Assembly (NCBI GenBank): GCA_013350335.1
Contig: CM023541.1
Coordinates: 63,801,413 to 63,865,412, forward strand
DNA from: Chimonanthus salicifolius
Taxonomy: Eukaryota > Streptophyta > Magnoliopsida > Laurales > Calycanthaceae
Direction: 5' to 3'
DNA: 64,000 bases
Below the pieces are notes generated by a model, which made no database searches, was not told the origin of the DNA, and saw only the letters and a list, made by a program, of their open reading frames with translations. The position numbers and the translations under genes are program-made. Shown here piece by piece: positions 1-13,762 of this stretch (within the stretch, counting starts at the first letter, position 1; each line of letters starts with the position of its first letter).

Positions 1-3000
1 ATCCCCTTGGAAGAACTGGAATTCAACATAATTTCAAACCCAGATTTGCCAGATGACGCTATAAAAGCCAAAACAATCATTGCATGCCTACGGAGTTTGA
101 GCTCCTGCGAAGTGTTTAAAAAAGCAGAAAGCATATTAAAGTTAGTTCAGAGAACCAAGAGATGCATGAGCTAACCAGCAATGAGGCTCATGCAGCTCAA
201 CTGGAAGGAAGAGGCATATTTGGAATAGCTTGCTGAACCGTGTCAAGGTGTTTTCTTGGGTAACAATTAAAAAGAAATTTCTAATCTGGTGTATTTTACC
301 AAATGGATGGGAATATTTTACCAAATGGAGCATCATTATTGTGTCTTGAGGGAGGAGGAATCCATAGCCCTTTATTGTGCAATTGCCATTTCACTTGCAA
401 GATTTGGCAACTCTGCCTAGGGAGTATGGATTGTGCTTGGGTGTTTAGTAATAATATTTTGAATCTGTTGGAGTGGAGGAGGGGTCCATTCAAAGGGAAG
501 CAAGGAGTGGCTCGCGACGTAGTTCTGACAGTAATTTTATAGTCTGTATGGGAGGAAAGGAACCAGAGAGTGACGGAAAATCTTTGGAGGTGACGAGTCA
601 ATGAGGATGAGGTGGAGGTGGGCATCATGGCTTCTTTGAGTACAGAGTTCAAGGGTTATTCCGTCTTTGATCTTCTTCTCTTTCGTGGGAAGGGTTGTTG
701 GGCAGGCAAGAAGCCTCAATTGTAAGGAAGACCTCAAACTGCAGATATAAATCCTCAATAATTCCAAGGTTAAACTTTACAGTTATTAACTTTTGGATGG
801 TTATGGTAAGCCACAAGGATGAGATTACACTATTCATGTACAAAATTCTGCATTCGTTATGTAGTTGGGATCATTCGTTATAGTTTGTCTGCATTTTGTT
901 TTTATTGGTTATATGAAGTCCACTTCTTTATTATGTGTTTGTCCCAAAATATCTTTAGATTTTCCAATCTTACGAGCTTTTTAACATTAGATTTGTCAAT
1001 TTTGTACTTATTAATGTTGTTGATATAAAACTTTTCTCATTATCCATTGTTGGAATAAAACTCTGCATCTCCTCTCTCTCAAAGAACAAACACACACAGA
1101 AATGAGTGGCAGAAGGAATACCTGCAAACCATTCCCTTTGCAGGAGATGCATCCTGCCAAACCCTCCAAAATACTGCCAAATCCTCCCTGTAATGCTGGA
1201 GCATCTTTTAGACCATCAGCTACATCAGCGGACTCAGCATCATGTTTACAACCAGCACAGAACATAGTCAAAAGCTTTGGGCCTTCAATCAAATTCAGAA
1301 AGCATAGGTGGTCAATGATGTGTATATACATATATGGGAAGGCTGAGAAAGACAAGGCTTGTAACGAGACATTTTGCCCAAATTACTTACAATTGACACA
1401 GATCATTAAAATACTCAGATTCTGGTTTACCATTTGAATATTACAATCTAAATAAGACATGAATGAGTTGGTGTTTGACAGGGAGACAGCTTTCACCATG
1501 GGAAAGCCGAGAAACTCATTCTGAAACATCTGTAAATAAATAAATCGTAATCATCATCAAGCCATTATCCCAGCTGTCTGAGTCTGGCTTTTCAAGACAT
1601 ACTTTTTACTCAATCTTATAAAAAATTAAGCTCTCCATCAGTCCGATGTCTATGATGTCCTTTCAATAAGAAGTCTTGATGGTTCCTTCATATTTTCTTC
1701 TACTGGAGCAACCTTTAGATTTCTTCTATTCCAATCATTTATGACTTCATCTTCTCTAATTATTCCAGCAAATATGATTCCATCTTCTCTTATTATTCCA
1801 TCCACCCATCCATCAATCATTTATAATTCTATCTTCTCGTGGAATATGATTCTGTCTTCTCTTATTATTCCATCCATCAAACAAGCAAATCAATGTAGAA
1901 GCACCAGCACGTAACCATATAACTGATATTGGAAAGTGTTCCATTATATAATCTGTGTCGGAAACCTCAGGAAATGTCAAATGCACACTAGACTAGCCTT
2001 CTATTTTCTTAGGATATTATTTCCTCTCTTTTTTTTTTTTATCAACGCAATTCTGCCTTTTTACCTAGTGTTGAAGGCTTGAAATCAACTGTAGACTTTT
2101 GTTTTACAGAATCAATCAGTTAAATCAGTAAGCAACTGCTTGATTTTTTTTCCATGTGGCTAAGAGCCCAGTGCAACTGCCATGTCAAGCATATCCTCCC
2201 ATCTCCTTTTTTCTCTCTTATCTTTCAATTCTTTTTAAATGCAACAAAACTTTATTAACACAAACTACTTTATCAGCTTAGTTTTTGTGGAGAAAACAGT
2301 AGACCAGTACCTTCTAACAACGAGGTGACTATATTATTATCATTCTCATAAACATTCTCTTAGATGGGATTCAAGAACAAACACAATCCAGTCAAAATTC
2401 AAGAATTGTAATAGAGAACTGGGATAATATCAACATAGACCAATAAGTAAATTAGAAACATGTTGGCTAAAGCTTGTAAGCCTACAGAGTCAATATCAGG
2501 AAAAAAAAAAAGGAGAACATGAGCTCACAATTCAAGAGCAGAAATAGAAGATGAAGAGCTTGCTTTTGCACATTTAAGCCAGCTTCCTTCTGCAGGAACG
2601 GTGACACACTCTCAAACAGTGTCAATAAGCCGAATCTGCAACAGATGGTTTTTCATCAGATTGGCAAAGGAAAAATATGGTTTACATACGTAGATGAAGT
2701 GAGACTAAAAACTAACATTTCTCTTTCTGAATTGGGATTGGTTCTCATCAGAATCAGATTCATTAGAGATACTGCTTCCACTCGTACGCATTCTACTGTA
2801 TCTCTCACAGCAATTCGATGCAACGCCTCAAAGAGTGAGATCCAATTCACAGAAGAAACAAATGCATCACCAGAGCTCTCAGGTTGCTTTTTGCAGAGAC
2901 CATCCACATCAAAGGGCTGCATATTCAAAGAAAACAAACTTGAAAAGGATGTCTTATCCCAGCTCACAGGAAACTGGATCAAGTCATGCACCTTTTCTGA

Positions 3001-6000
3001 TCGATGAGGCTCCATGGAAATTTTCTTGGAGGAAATGTTTTTCTCCTCTTCAGGAACAACAGCACCTTGAGAATGAAAGACCACAATATTGTCCCTGAGC
3101 AGAGTACACTGAAAAAATCATATTGAAGTTCATAAGCATAAGCATTTAAGAAATATAGGAACACATTCTGATAAATCTAGTCAAATATTCACACTACTAA
3201 TTTCTTCCCACAATGATCCATACATTTGTAGTTTGAAAAATTGGTATTCCAACAACAATTAAACAACAAAATAATGACCCAAGAAAAACTTCCAAATCCC
3301 ATTGTAAGTGCCAAGCCTAGATAGATAGCATAGATGGCTCTAATGATGATGATGATTGGAGCTCTTTGGCAATTCATGATAAAGGAGACATGGAGACGTG
3401 TGCTGGGGATGGGTGCTGAGTGGGTTGAGTAGAGGAAACGTTCTTTCTCTTCTTCTTTTTTATAAGGGGGGGGTAGGGGGTAGGGGGTAGGTGGAATTTG
3501 TATAAAATCAAGATGGGAGAAGTCATTGCTAGGGAGAAGAAATTCATGGTGGAGAATGGAGATAAGGACTTGGCAGATATATGGCAAGGCGAAAGTAACT
3601 TAAAATCAAGATTTGGAAGATCATATGAGACAAATTCACAAAAATAATAATAAATAAATTATTAAGTCATGTGAGAATGGAGTGATGTGAAGTGCATGTG
3701 GAAAAGTTTACTCCAGTTATGTAGTCATGAGAAAGATCAAGCAAGCTATTTTTGAGGACCCTGATTATGTCAATCCTCATTTTTTAAGATAATGAGTCAT
3801 TTTCCTATTTCTGCCAACTTCCATCAAATGATAGAGAAGTAACATATTTGGGGCACAATCCCTACAAGGATTTTGGCCTCTCAACACAATTAAATCCACA
3901 TGTTTCCTTGATTATATAAAATTTGATAGAAGTATCCCATGATAGGCATCAAAAGGAAAAATGGTTGCCTTTAACAAGTCATAATGTGTGAATTGTGCAC
4001 AAGGATGATTCCATTAGTAACTATGCAGCAAAATGTTTTCTTTTCTTTATTCTGAATGATAAGTATGTAAGAAGATGTAGCAAGGAAAAGGCAGAAAGTT
4101 TCAGAAGAAAGCAAGTACGTGACCTCGATTCCATTACTGTTCAACACTGAAATCTAGACAAGTTTAACTTTGATCACCAATGAAATATACATTTAGATCA
4201 CTTTCCCCTATGACCTTTATGAAGAATAACTTCCTAAAGACTGAGATTCAGATGACCAGAGGAAAGAGACTCCTAAAATATTAACTACAAAATACAAGGT
4301 AAATTATCATTAATTACAATAAATTACATTGCAATAAGAAGCTGTGGGTCTACCTTTTATCAAATCTCATGTCAAAACTAAGCAAATGTCGCACAATCAT
4401 GTGCAGTATACGAAGAGATTTGTGGATGATAACATCCTGCACCAATATGGTCGATTAGAGACGGATGAATATAAAAGCAAGTCAGTCTAGTTCTCACAAA
4501 AATGCAATTACAATGGTGAAAATAAGACAGGTTTGCAGTAATCCATACTACAACCTCTAAGGTTGCAACAATGAGGACAACCAATTGTGCTACAGATACA
4601 CTTACATTTTGTTTAAGAGAGGGTGCTGAAAGCCCTACCCCATCCGTTTACATTATCAAAAGTTCAAGCCTACCCATTTACCACTTATTAAAAACATCCA
4701 AACAATATCATCATAATAAGACCAGTAAAGGCCAATTAAACAAAAATGGATGATTCCATGATCTGTTTAAGAAAGAATAAAATACTACCAACCCTTCAAT
4801 CACATCCATGGCTACATCCATACACACCTATAAACCCTCCAACTTACACCCCTATAAAAACTTAAAAAAAACTAGGGCAAAACTACACGAAAACTGAAAA
4901 GGAGCATCAGCACTTACAGGAAATAAAAGAAAATGGGCTGTTAAGTTAGATAAGGTGTAATGATGCGGCCTTATCCTTGGTCAAGGTGCCCTTAATCTTT
5001 TGGATGTGCATGTATAAGCATACGAGGACATTTATGTAGTGCAAAAAGAAGGAGCCTCATAAGAGTCAAGCAGGCTTTTCATCTAAGACTCCATACCCAA
5101 ATCCAACCGCTTTTTAAATGCCTTTATTTATAAGCCCAGCATCAATGGTCACTCAAAACATGGTCAAGCCCACTTAAGCAGTTTACTCTTAGGCCAAAAA
5201 CTGGCTTTCCTGAATTAGGCCCTTTCACTAATCTTGATGATGCATGAAATGTTTAGGTCTCATTTGGGTAGGGAGAAATAAATTAAGGCAGACCTCCCAA
5301 AGAGGGGTTTCATCCCAAGAAAGTGAGGTGGTCCCTGGGCTAGAAAAGGGGGAACATGAGCACACTCGAGGCGGTAGTGAAACTCATGGTGCTTGAGTGC
5401 AGGAGAATATGCCAATGTGGCATGATGACAACTGGTACACTTTCTCAAAAAGATTACCAAAAAAAGGCGCTGGAGGGAAAATTGTATGATTTCTCCTACT
5501 GTCTCCCATGTTCTCCCAATCCAAACAAAGCCTTAAAGTATCAAGGGACTATCTAAGGTGTAATGAATTGAAGCTTATAATAGATTTAACTAATCTGAAT
5601 TCATACTCTTGTCAGTCTTACACCAACATTCGACATCAAAAAGGGAATGCCATATTCCCCTAGTGGCACTCACTCAATTACCTTGTCTCATTAGCTTCAA
5701 TTATTAGATTGGATACTACATTCAAATAGCAACATACAGTGCAACACATGCTTCTTTCTTCCTTCCTTCCTTTTCTTTTTTTTGGAGGAGGGTGGGGGGG
5801 AAGGGAGGGGAGTGGGATGCAAAGCCAACTTTGAGCCTCCAAATAACATGCTATGACTCACATTTTCAGTACCACATAGGTCAACCAATGCTTCAAGTAA
5901 ATCATCCAGCTGCAGCATCCCATTAGTTATCTGCAAATGCAAGAATGAGAATGACAACAATAAACATAATTCCGAAAAATAAAAATATTATTATAAAATT

Positions 6001-7539
6001 TTAAAAAGTAGGGAAACTGAACAATTTCCTTTTCTTTAGGAAATATATATACTTCAAATTGAAGTTCTATAGATTGTTTATTCACTAAAAACTAGCTATA
6101 AGACTGACACTGAAAACAAACTGGAAATCAAGACATTTAATAAATTACTACAATTATCAAATCACCTTTGTCAGAATAACATAGAGCCGAGAAACTTTTG
6201 CAGCCTCAACTGATTGAACAGGCTGCATCTGATCATGTAAAGTTGCATCAGAAACACCTTTACTGGATGAGGAGTCCAGAGTTATTTGACAGAACCTAGA
6301 AAGAACACACAGATCTGACAAACATGTTCCAAGCAACTTGGAAGCAAAATTTCTTTCTGATTTTTTCTCAACTGGAGATCCCCATATAGCAAGCAATTGG
6401 TTTGAAAGACCCTGCTGCACAGATAATTCATTCTGGAAATATCTACTGTCTTCAAACTGCTCTGTTTGGATCCCTATGGCTTTAGAAAGCTTTGACTGTA
6501 CAGTTGTCTCCTGAAAAACGTCACCCTGTTGAAACCATTTTTATTATCAAATCAAAGTTCCTCCAAATCCACCAAATAGAGAGAACATGGTATGATGTGA
6601 ATGGTGTGTAATACTAGTTGATGCAAATACAACAATGCTTTTGAGGAGTTACCTGGATGGAGCATCCATTAGAGGTTGTGGAAGCTAACAAACATCAAAC
6701 CAATAAGTAGACATGTCAGATACAGAGAAATTTATAAAGCAGCAAGACAACTAGAAACTATTGAATTTCATTTTCAGGTGCAAATCTCACCATTATCAAT
6801 CAATACACGTCTTTTCAACTCATCTACTGCAGATAATCCATCTGTTTCAACATTTTCCCTTATAGGAGCATTTTCAAAAACACACTTTTGGTTACGGGAT
6901 AATCTTTTTGATGTGCCTCCTCTAGTCCATGGGATACTTGAAGTACCTTTAGTTCTAGAAGGATGTCCAATGTGAACCTGATGGATAGAATTGCTTGCGT
7001 CGTGGAGTTGCACAGACATCTGAGGATGAACTTCCATAGAAGCTTCATATTCCCTGTTAGTGTAAAATGAGACCATCTCATGCATGACTTCAAAACAATT
7101 CTACATAAGCAACAAGTCAAAATCCGACAATAAAAGTAAGAAAGCATTGCTAGAATTGTACAGTACCAGAGACACAGTGTTTGGTCTTGAGTTGTTTATT
7201 TTTGGATTTGCTACTTAGATGTTGATTTTGGTCTTGGACTCTTGGTGCTGCTCCATATGCTTTGCTTGTTAGATTTTTTGGGTGCATTCTCTGCCTATCC
7301 CCTTTATTATTTGAATGAAATCTTAGTTACTAGTTTAAATAATGACCCACACAGGGTGTAATTCAATTGGCTTGAGCTTCTAAGAATAGACTAGAGGTCT
7401 TGAGTTCAACTCTCCCCGGAGCTAAAAAGCACCGATACGGGTACGCATATCGGATACGACATGTATCCAAAAACGGGGATACGGCAAATTTTGAAAAACT
7501 AGGATACAGGTGCGGCGGGATACGCCGAATTAAAAAAAC

Positions 7540-7581
<42 letters not shown>

Positions 7582-10075
7582 ACAAAATAAATTCAGACAT
7601 TTACAAAAAATATCATAAATTCTACTATGAGATAAAAATTATTAGAAAATTATATTTTTATATTTATAATGAATATATATATATATATATATATATAATA
7701 CATTACAAAAGATATATATTAGTAAAGATTACAAAAGATATATATTATGAAGATTAGACTATTAGCAATTTAGTATTATGAAAAGATATATATAATATGT
7801 TTAAAAAATATTTACAATATTACAGTATATAATATGTGAATGATTATTGAGGTTAAAAAAATAATACTGAATATATATATATATATATATATATTCCCTT
7901 TTCTCCTGTGCTGCCGTGTCCCGCCGTATCCCTCCGTGTCTACTGCCGTATCCTTCACGTATCCGTATTTAAATAATGTTTTATTTAATTGGATACGTAT
8001 CCGACACGTATCAGAGCTGTATCTAGCCGTATCCGTGTCGGAAACATATCCGACACGGATACTCGAATGGTTCGGAGTATCCATGCTTCATAGCTCCGGA
8101 GTTACCCCATACACAAGGCTTGCGGGCAAGTTTTGTCTATCCACGAGATTAGTCTCACTTCCAATTAGGGGTGGATATACCCATGGTATTCAAAACAATA
8201 ACAACAATAACAACAACAACGTAGTTGATAGTTGGTAAGTGAATCTCATGAATGAGAAGACTAATATAATAGTTGGTAAGTGGCCATTTTTGGAACCAAG
8301 GTGGGAGTCATTAGGCAGCCCATAGAAAAGTTTATCAGATCCAAAAATGAGTGCCAAACAACTTTTCAAAAAGAAAAATTAATTAGTGTCAAACTCAAAT
8401 AGATGAGATAAAAGGCTGTGAGTGATGATGAGTTGATGATGACAACAATGGATATTTTGGAAGAACAAGTTTTTATCCCTTTCACTCTCCTTTTATTGTG
8501 CATATTGATGTTGTTCCCAATTGAAACTTCAATCTAATTAAAATATACAAAGTACATGTACTATAAATAAAAATCGCAAAATACAATTCTTTAAGTTTTT
8601 TAGTAATCTATTAAACTTAATCTCACTTTCACTTGCATTTTTCACTGACATTAATGAAGTAGTATTAACACAAAAATATTAAAAATAACACATAGGCACA
8701 GTAAATGTTTCTACTTCCTCAGCAAATAAATTGCAAAAATATTGATAAACTTTTTTAAAATAAGAAATTATAATAGAAAAACATATAATCTGAATTCAAA
8801 AAAGAAACTTCCATATTCAGAATAAGGGATGTCTGTAGAGGTCCAATTTACTCACAAATTTACTCTTTTTAGTCGGTGAATCTCACCATCTTTTGCTTCT
8901 ACTTGTGAAAAGGCACATTTAAGCTGCTCATCCTTTTTATCTCTGTCCTTCTTAAGCTCCACACATTCTTGTTCCTGGAGGTTTATAACAGTGAATAAAA
9001 AACACATTTACCATATTAATTTAGAAACAAAACCAGTCATTCAAGAAAAAGGGAACATGTAAAGAAAGTAAGCAATAATACGAGAAAGCAACACTGCAAA
9101 TTAAAATTGGATATTTATGAAGCTTCAGCACAACATAAAAGTATCGAGAAACATACCAGATGACTTAGTTGCTTCGAGACACAACCTAGCTCCCTCTGCA
9201 AGTCAATGACAGCATTAGATTGTGGAACCAAACGACTTCCAAGATTCAAATAGGCTGGTAAGGTATCTTGGATAAACCCAGAGAAAATGGTTAAATCCAT
9301 TTTTCTTTTTGGTTAAAAACAGTCATCTTCCTTTCCATGCATCCAATGGGTGTCACCACCCAAAAGCTTCTAGGGCTCAAATAGGTTGGAAATTTTAAAA
9401 GTTTTATGCTTTTCAACAAAGCACTTGATCTACAGCCTATCCCAGTAGACTCCCAGGACCTCTTGTCAAACGCAAGCAGAAGCTCTAGATAGAGTGTAAA
9501 GCTCGAAAAAACCGACGTAAAATAGACAAATAACTTCAAAATGACGATGACAGCAACTCAGAAACTTACATAAACATACTCACAATAAACATCATGTACT
9601 TGTCAGAAACCACGGGAAACTTGTCAAAACCATGTGTGAATTCTACTCCGAGTGTAAGACTCGAAAAACGGTTCCAGAGAGATTGGACAAATATCAAAGA
9701 GTATGAAAGCGGTTTGAGGAGTAATAAAAAATGACACTTATATAAACATACACCCACAAAACACATGGATGGAGGAGGGGCGCTCACCTTCAACCTTTCG
9801 ATTGCAATGTCCTTCTCTGAAAGAGAATCAGATGAATGGGGGATTTGGGCTATATCGGGAAAGCGCTGGGAGAGAGATCTGGGAGGAGAAAAGCTGATGG
9901 AAACGTTAGTATTGGGAGGAGGGGGTGGTGCAAAAGGGAGGAAGGAGGTGGTGGTAGTGGTGGTGTTTTGGGTCTGAAACTGAGTGTAGTTTCGCGCAGA
10001 AAGGGCCTCTTCCTCTGCTCGAGCAGCTTGATCAAGGAAATTGGCGTCCCATTCGTCGAATCCATCCAAACTCAT
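1..10075 (-). CDS. SUV2: ATRIP/SUV2-like DNA-damage checkpoint protein (3' end outside window)
   Basis: ATR-interacting protein. In the family it recruits the ATR kinase to RPA-coated single-stranded DNA in the nucleus and is needed for the replication-stress and UV response. I rebuilt eleven exons with consistent phase: 10075-9788, 9195-9157, 8974-8856, 7053-6791, 6684-6653, 6525-6166, 5930-5862, 3108-2717, 2635-2529, 1282-1122 and 104-1 (partial), about 644 codons. The N terminus starts MSLDGFDEWDANF and is acidic. A Ser/Pro-rich stretch follows. Exons 2 and 3 encode a charged coiled coil (RELGCVSKQLSHL, then EQECVELKKDRDKK), the expected oligomerisation segment. Exons 8-11 are helical and hydrophobic; NWISLFEALHRIAV, FGLLTLFESVSPFLQKEAGL and FIASSGKSGFEIML resemble the SUV2 C-terminal region as I recall it. 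The start is the first ATG of an exon whose upstream sequence is not coding. The C terminus lies beyond base 1. The small 32-nt exon 5 rests on phase alone. Confidence 0.87.
5600..5861. other. ATRIP intron 7 (proximal part), polypurine tract
   Basis: Non-coding intron sequence just after the donor GTGAGT of exon 7. It carries a strongly strand-biased TTCC/TTTC then GGAGGGTGGGG tract around 5755-5815. Reading continues open past the donor in one frame, but that frame is low complexity. The rest of this long intron (5861-3109) shows no gene. A SINE-family-2 tail lies near 3300-3357. Confidence 0.45.
7425..8095. mobile_element. GATAC-rich inverted-repeat element (possible MULE-type MITE)
   Basis: Both ends carry inverted copies of a GAAGCA..GATAC motif: AAGCACCGATAC at the left, and GTATCCATGCTTC at the right. 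Many GGATACG/CGTATCC words lie inside each arm. The ends are flanked by CCGGAGCTA (7416-7424) and CCGGAGTTA (8096-8104), a 9-bp direct repeat with one mismatch, which fits Mutator-like target duplications. The centre is AT-rich with three (TA)n runs (about 7545-7580, 7675-7697, 7870-7892). It lies in the intron between ATRIP exons 3 and 4. The boundaries are my inference. Confidence 0.5.
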
Positions 10076-10639
10076 TTCACAGAAGAGAAAATTTGACTTT
10101 GGATTTGGAAAATGATTTTCTGGGATTTCGGGCGGGGATTTAGGGACGAGATTGGGACTGGAACGTCGCTCTCAAGTCTCAACCCTCTCTTTGAAACTTG
10201 AAAATGGCCGCCCGATTAGAACTCCCGAACGTGGGTTGGGACTCAGAGCTCATATAAACGAAGGTATATATAGTAAACGGGTTCGATTCGTGCCACTGAA
10301 TAAAATCCTAATCTGAATCCTATTGTATGCACTTCGAATACGAATTTGATAGAATCCTGATATATATGATCCGAAACCGGATCCACATATAGATAGTTAC
10401 ATGTAATTTGAAATTCGGGTTTCACTTAAAACCTCGTTGAGTTAAGTAATTTAGAAAAAAAAAATTAATTTAGAAAATTTTGATTAATTTACTGACTCAC
10501 TTCGCCTATTAATCACTGACAAATATAGGTTATTTACCCAATCACATCAAGTTATTTTATCTTTGCATGTACATTAACTGTTCAACACATTTAAACTGGT
10601 AATGTACATTCAAAGATAAAATTATATTTTTTATGTAAA
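10076..10639. other. Region upstream of ATRIP
   Basis: This is the 5' flank of the ATRIP gene, which is read leftwards from 10075. It should hold the 5' UTR and promoter. The first 150 bases are GC-richer than the rest, as is common for a plant first exon and UTR. I see no clear TATA element and no ORF worth calling. Beyond about 10400 the sequence is plain AT-rich spacer up to the transposable element. Confidence 0.4.
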
Positions 10640-12059
10640 GGCTGCGTTTGGATGAGAGGTAAATTTCAGAGGAGTTACCTTAAGTAGGGGTCATTTTTTA
10701 GTGGGGATGACCCTTGAAATAGGATTACTCTTATCTTATTTGGTAATTCTAATGGTAAAGTAAAATTTTATTCTAATGGAAAAAAATCTTGTCTAGTAAC
10801 TAACTAATTAGAAGTAAAGATAACCTGATATATTAATATTTGTTTAATTTTTTTATAAAATATAATTATTAAATAATATTTATGAAGTAAATCCTAATAA
10901 TATAACTTATAATAATATTATTCATTTTTTATAAATTATTTTTCATAATTATAATTTAAAATGACTTGCATTCTAACATTAAAAAAATAAATAAAGAATT
11001 TTTTTGATATTATTATTTTAAATCCCAATAAATGAATAAAAAAATCAACATATCTCTTCATAAAAAAATATAATTTTTTATTTTTTATATTATATGAATT
11101 TAATAAAAATATTAATTCTCATAAAGTTGTTAATATGTCAGATTACCCCTACTAACAGTTATCCCTACTCAAAGGTAATCCTGGGTAACCCTTGTAAAAT
11201 TTACCCCTCATTGAAATGCATCACATTAAAAATATTTACACATTTTTTAAATAAACTTCCAACAAAATAAATTGCTAATTACCCCAAAAGAAATTTACAT
11301 GAACCTCAAACTCTTTCGGAGTTTCGAGACCCTATCGAAATTTGGACAGAATCACTCCTTAAAAATAAGACATTTTGACAATTATGTTTCATAAAATTTT
11401 ATTATTATTTTTTATATTATATGAATTTCATAAAAAATATTAATTCTTATAAAATTGTTAATATGTTAGATTACCCCTGTTTACAGTTACCCCCACTCAA
11501 GAGGTTAACGTGAACTTCAAACTCTTTCAGAGTTTCGAGACCTTATCGAAATTTAGACAAAATTATCCCTTAAAAATAGATATTTGATTATTATGTTTCA
11601 TAAAATTTTATTTTTATTATTTATATTAGATAGATTTAATAAAAAAATTATTAATTCTCATAAAACTATTAATAAGTCAGTTTACCCCTATTTACAGTTA
11701 TCCCTACTCAAGGGTAATCCCCATAAAATCTACCCCTCATTTAAATGCATCATGTTAAAAATGTTGCCACATTTTTAAAACAAATTTCAAACAGAATTAA
11801 ATTGCTAATTACTTTAAATATATTTTTTTAATTATATAAAAAAAATTTTGAAAGATATTAATTTTATAATATATAATTGATTAAAAAAAAAGGAAGTCAA
11901 GGGGTATTGAGAGGAAGGGTATTGTGAATACCCTAACCTTCAAAAGGGTATTCAAAAATAGGATGAGAAGAGTAAATTTTTAAATTTTTATCCTCGCTCC
12001 CTTTTACCAAACGAGGGTAACAAGAGGTAACGGGGTTTACCCCCAATCCAAACACAGCC
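10640..12059. mobile_element. Non-autonomous TIR DNA transposon with internal repeats
   Basis: The ends are inverted: GGCTGCGTTTGGATG at the left, and ATCCAAACACAGCC at the right. AAA flanks both sides (10637-10639 and 12060-12062), a possible 3-bp target duplication. TIRs of the GGCTGTGTTTGG type with 3-bp duplications suggest PIF/Harbinger-like elements. No transposase is encoded. Inside, a unit containing TTACCCCTA..ACAGTTATCCCTACTCAA recurs near 11143, 11473 and 11683, together with repeated 'TTTCGAGACC.TATCGAAATTT' words near 11321 and 11531. The element therefore has internal amplification of a roughly 200-330-bp block. Confidence 0.7.
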
Positions 12060-12479
12060 AAAGACATCTAATGAGTCAGTGAGTCCTAAGATATCAAACA
12101 TATAATTGTATAATATTTTAGAAAAAAATTGAAAATAAAATTGATTGGTAGTTATTCAATTGAAATGTATTCAAATTAATAATCATCTCACCATTAATTC
12201 GTATAAATATAAATTTGATGGGTAAAAATAGATTTAGACTATAATTTCGAGTTTTACTGCCCTTCAATCTACAATCAATATTCAACGGTAGAATATTGTT
12301 ATTATTAATCAATGAGACAAAATAATAACTGGCTTGATTTGTGGATGAAAACGTTTTGAGTCTAATGGAATGTAACTTTAGTGGAAAATCGCCCATCCTA
12401 ACACCGGAATTTTTTTTTAGGAGACATGGGATAAAGCGAAAGTCCCACTTTACTCCAGCCCAGGGGTACAAATATCAGT

Positions 12480-12545
12480 CGATACATATCGTATCGGCCG
12501 ATACGCCGATATCTCGGCCGTATCATATCAGCCAGTACTTTTTAT
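12480..12545. repeat. Short GATAC/CGGCCGATA-rich repeat
   Basis: A dense cluster of overlapping palindromic words (ATCGTATCGGCCGATACG, CGATATCGGCCGTATC type). It resembles the word content of the element at 7425-8095, so it may be a remnant of a related family. There are no coding features and no recognisable ends. Confidence 0.4.
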
Positions 12546-12645
12546 TTTTTTTTTAAAAAAAGAGGAGCGAGAATAATATCGACCAATACCAAATTTTGCA
12601 CCCCTGCTCCTGTCATTCCGTACGCAAATCTTAAGTAGAGCACAA

Positions 12646-12800
12646 CGGTGCATCTATAATTATGAGCGGTGCACCTATAATTATGAGTGGTGCACTGATC
12701 ATTTCGAAATTAACTATAACTTTGGCGTGCAGAACTCATCTACAGTGGTGCACCTATGTGGTGAACCAAGCGGTGCACCTATAATTATGAGCGATGCACC
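12646..12800. repeat. Degenerate GTGCACC(TATAATTATGAG) repeats
   Basis: The unit GGTGCACCTATAATTATGAG, or close variants, occurs at least four times, partly back to back (12648-12700) and again at 12768-12810. Each unit contains the GTGCAC palindrome. The spacing becomes irregular in the middle. No function is evident. Confidence 0.6.
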
Positions 12801-12959
12801 TATAATTTTGTTTTTTAAAGGGATTAGTAAAAGTGAAGGGTAAAGTAGACTTTTTCATATAAAATTCTTAAAACTCGTGTCTCCTAACAAAAAAAATCCC
12901 ATATTATGATGGGCGGCTTGGGTGGAATAGACGATAATGAATATAACATGATAAAAATA

Positions 12960-13480
12960 GAAAATGACTTAGTTGTTCACTATGTTAAGTTTAGATATTT
13001 AGACTTCATAGTAGAAAATCAATGAGGTTTCGATCTAAATATAACAAATAGGATAGAGCCTGAGTAGACAAAATATGGGTTCTTACATGATAAAGAGTTC
13101 TCCTTTGTTTTAAAATGAAGATTTTATAAAGCAATTATTAAATCTCCAATAGATATACAAATGGACAAAGTTAGAACAACGGAGATGTACATTCGATGTT
13201 AGATAAGTGGTTTAACTCTAAATGATAGAGTTAGAAGTGAATGCATTAGAAATAATCTAAAGGTTGCTCCTTACAGAAACTAAATTGAAAGAATCTTGTT
13301 TGAGATGGTTTAATCATATTAATAGAAGACTTGCACTATTCCAATGCATACTCTCAAAAGATTATGAATTGAAGATACTAGAAGGAGAGAGCAACCATTA
13401 AAATCACGTAGAGAATGGATAAAAATGATATATTAGATTGTATCGATAAAATTAAAGAAGAAAAATTCGTATAGCGAATC
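12960..13480 (+). mobile_element. Decayed RTE-type LINE, C-terminal end
   Basis: Interrupted plus-strand translations resemble the conserved end of plant RTE-clade reverse transcriptase ORFs. A stretch like 'TTEMYIRC..SGLTLNDRVRSECIRNNLKVAP' is followed by a degraded 'RLRWFGHV' region. Several stop codons and frameshifts show that it is inactive. It lies upstream of PRK. Confidence 0.6.
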
Positions 13481-13762
13481 TCAGATATATGAGATATTGA
13501 CAGTTGATGATGTTGTATTTCGTTATTTTTAATAACAATTGAAAATAATTATATAAATATAGCATTTAACAATATAATTTTTTTTTAGAAAGTAAATTAT
13601 TATCTACTTAAAATAATATCTACTTGAGCTTCTAAATCATTATCTCAAATACAGAGTTAAAGCTAAGAAGTCTTTTAATCGTATCAGGCTTCATGTCTTT
13701 TTCCACATTTCCAGTCGCCGCCAATTCATTACCTCATCTCCAATCAATCACTCCCTTTTTGT

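Noticed and set aside
9566..9787. Continuation of the ATRIP first ORF past codon 96
   Set aside because: A good GTGAGC donor follows the AAG codon at 9788, and the next exon continues in phase into the coiled coil.
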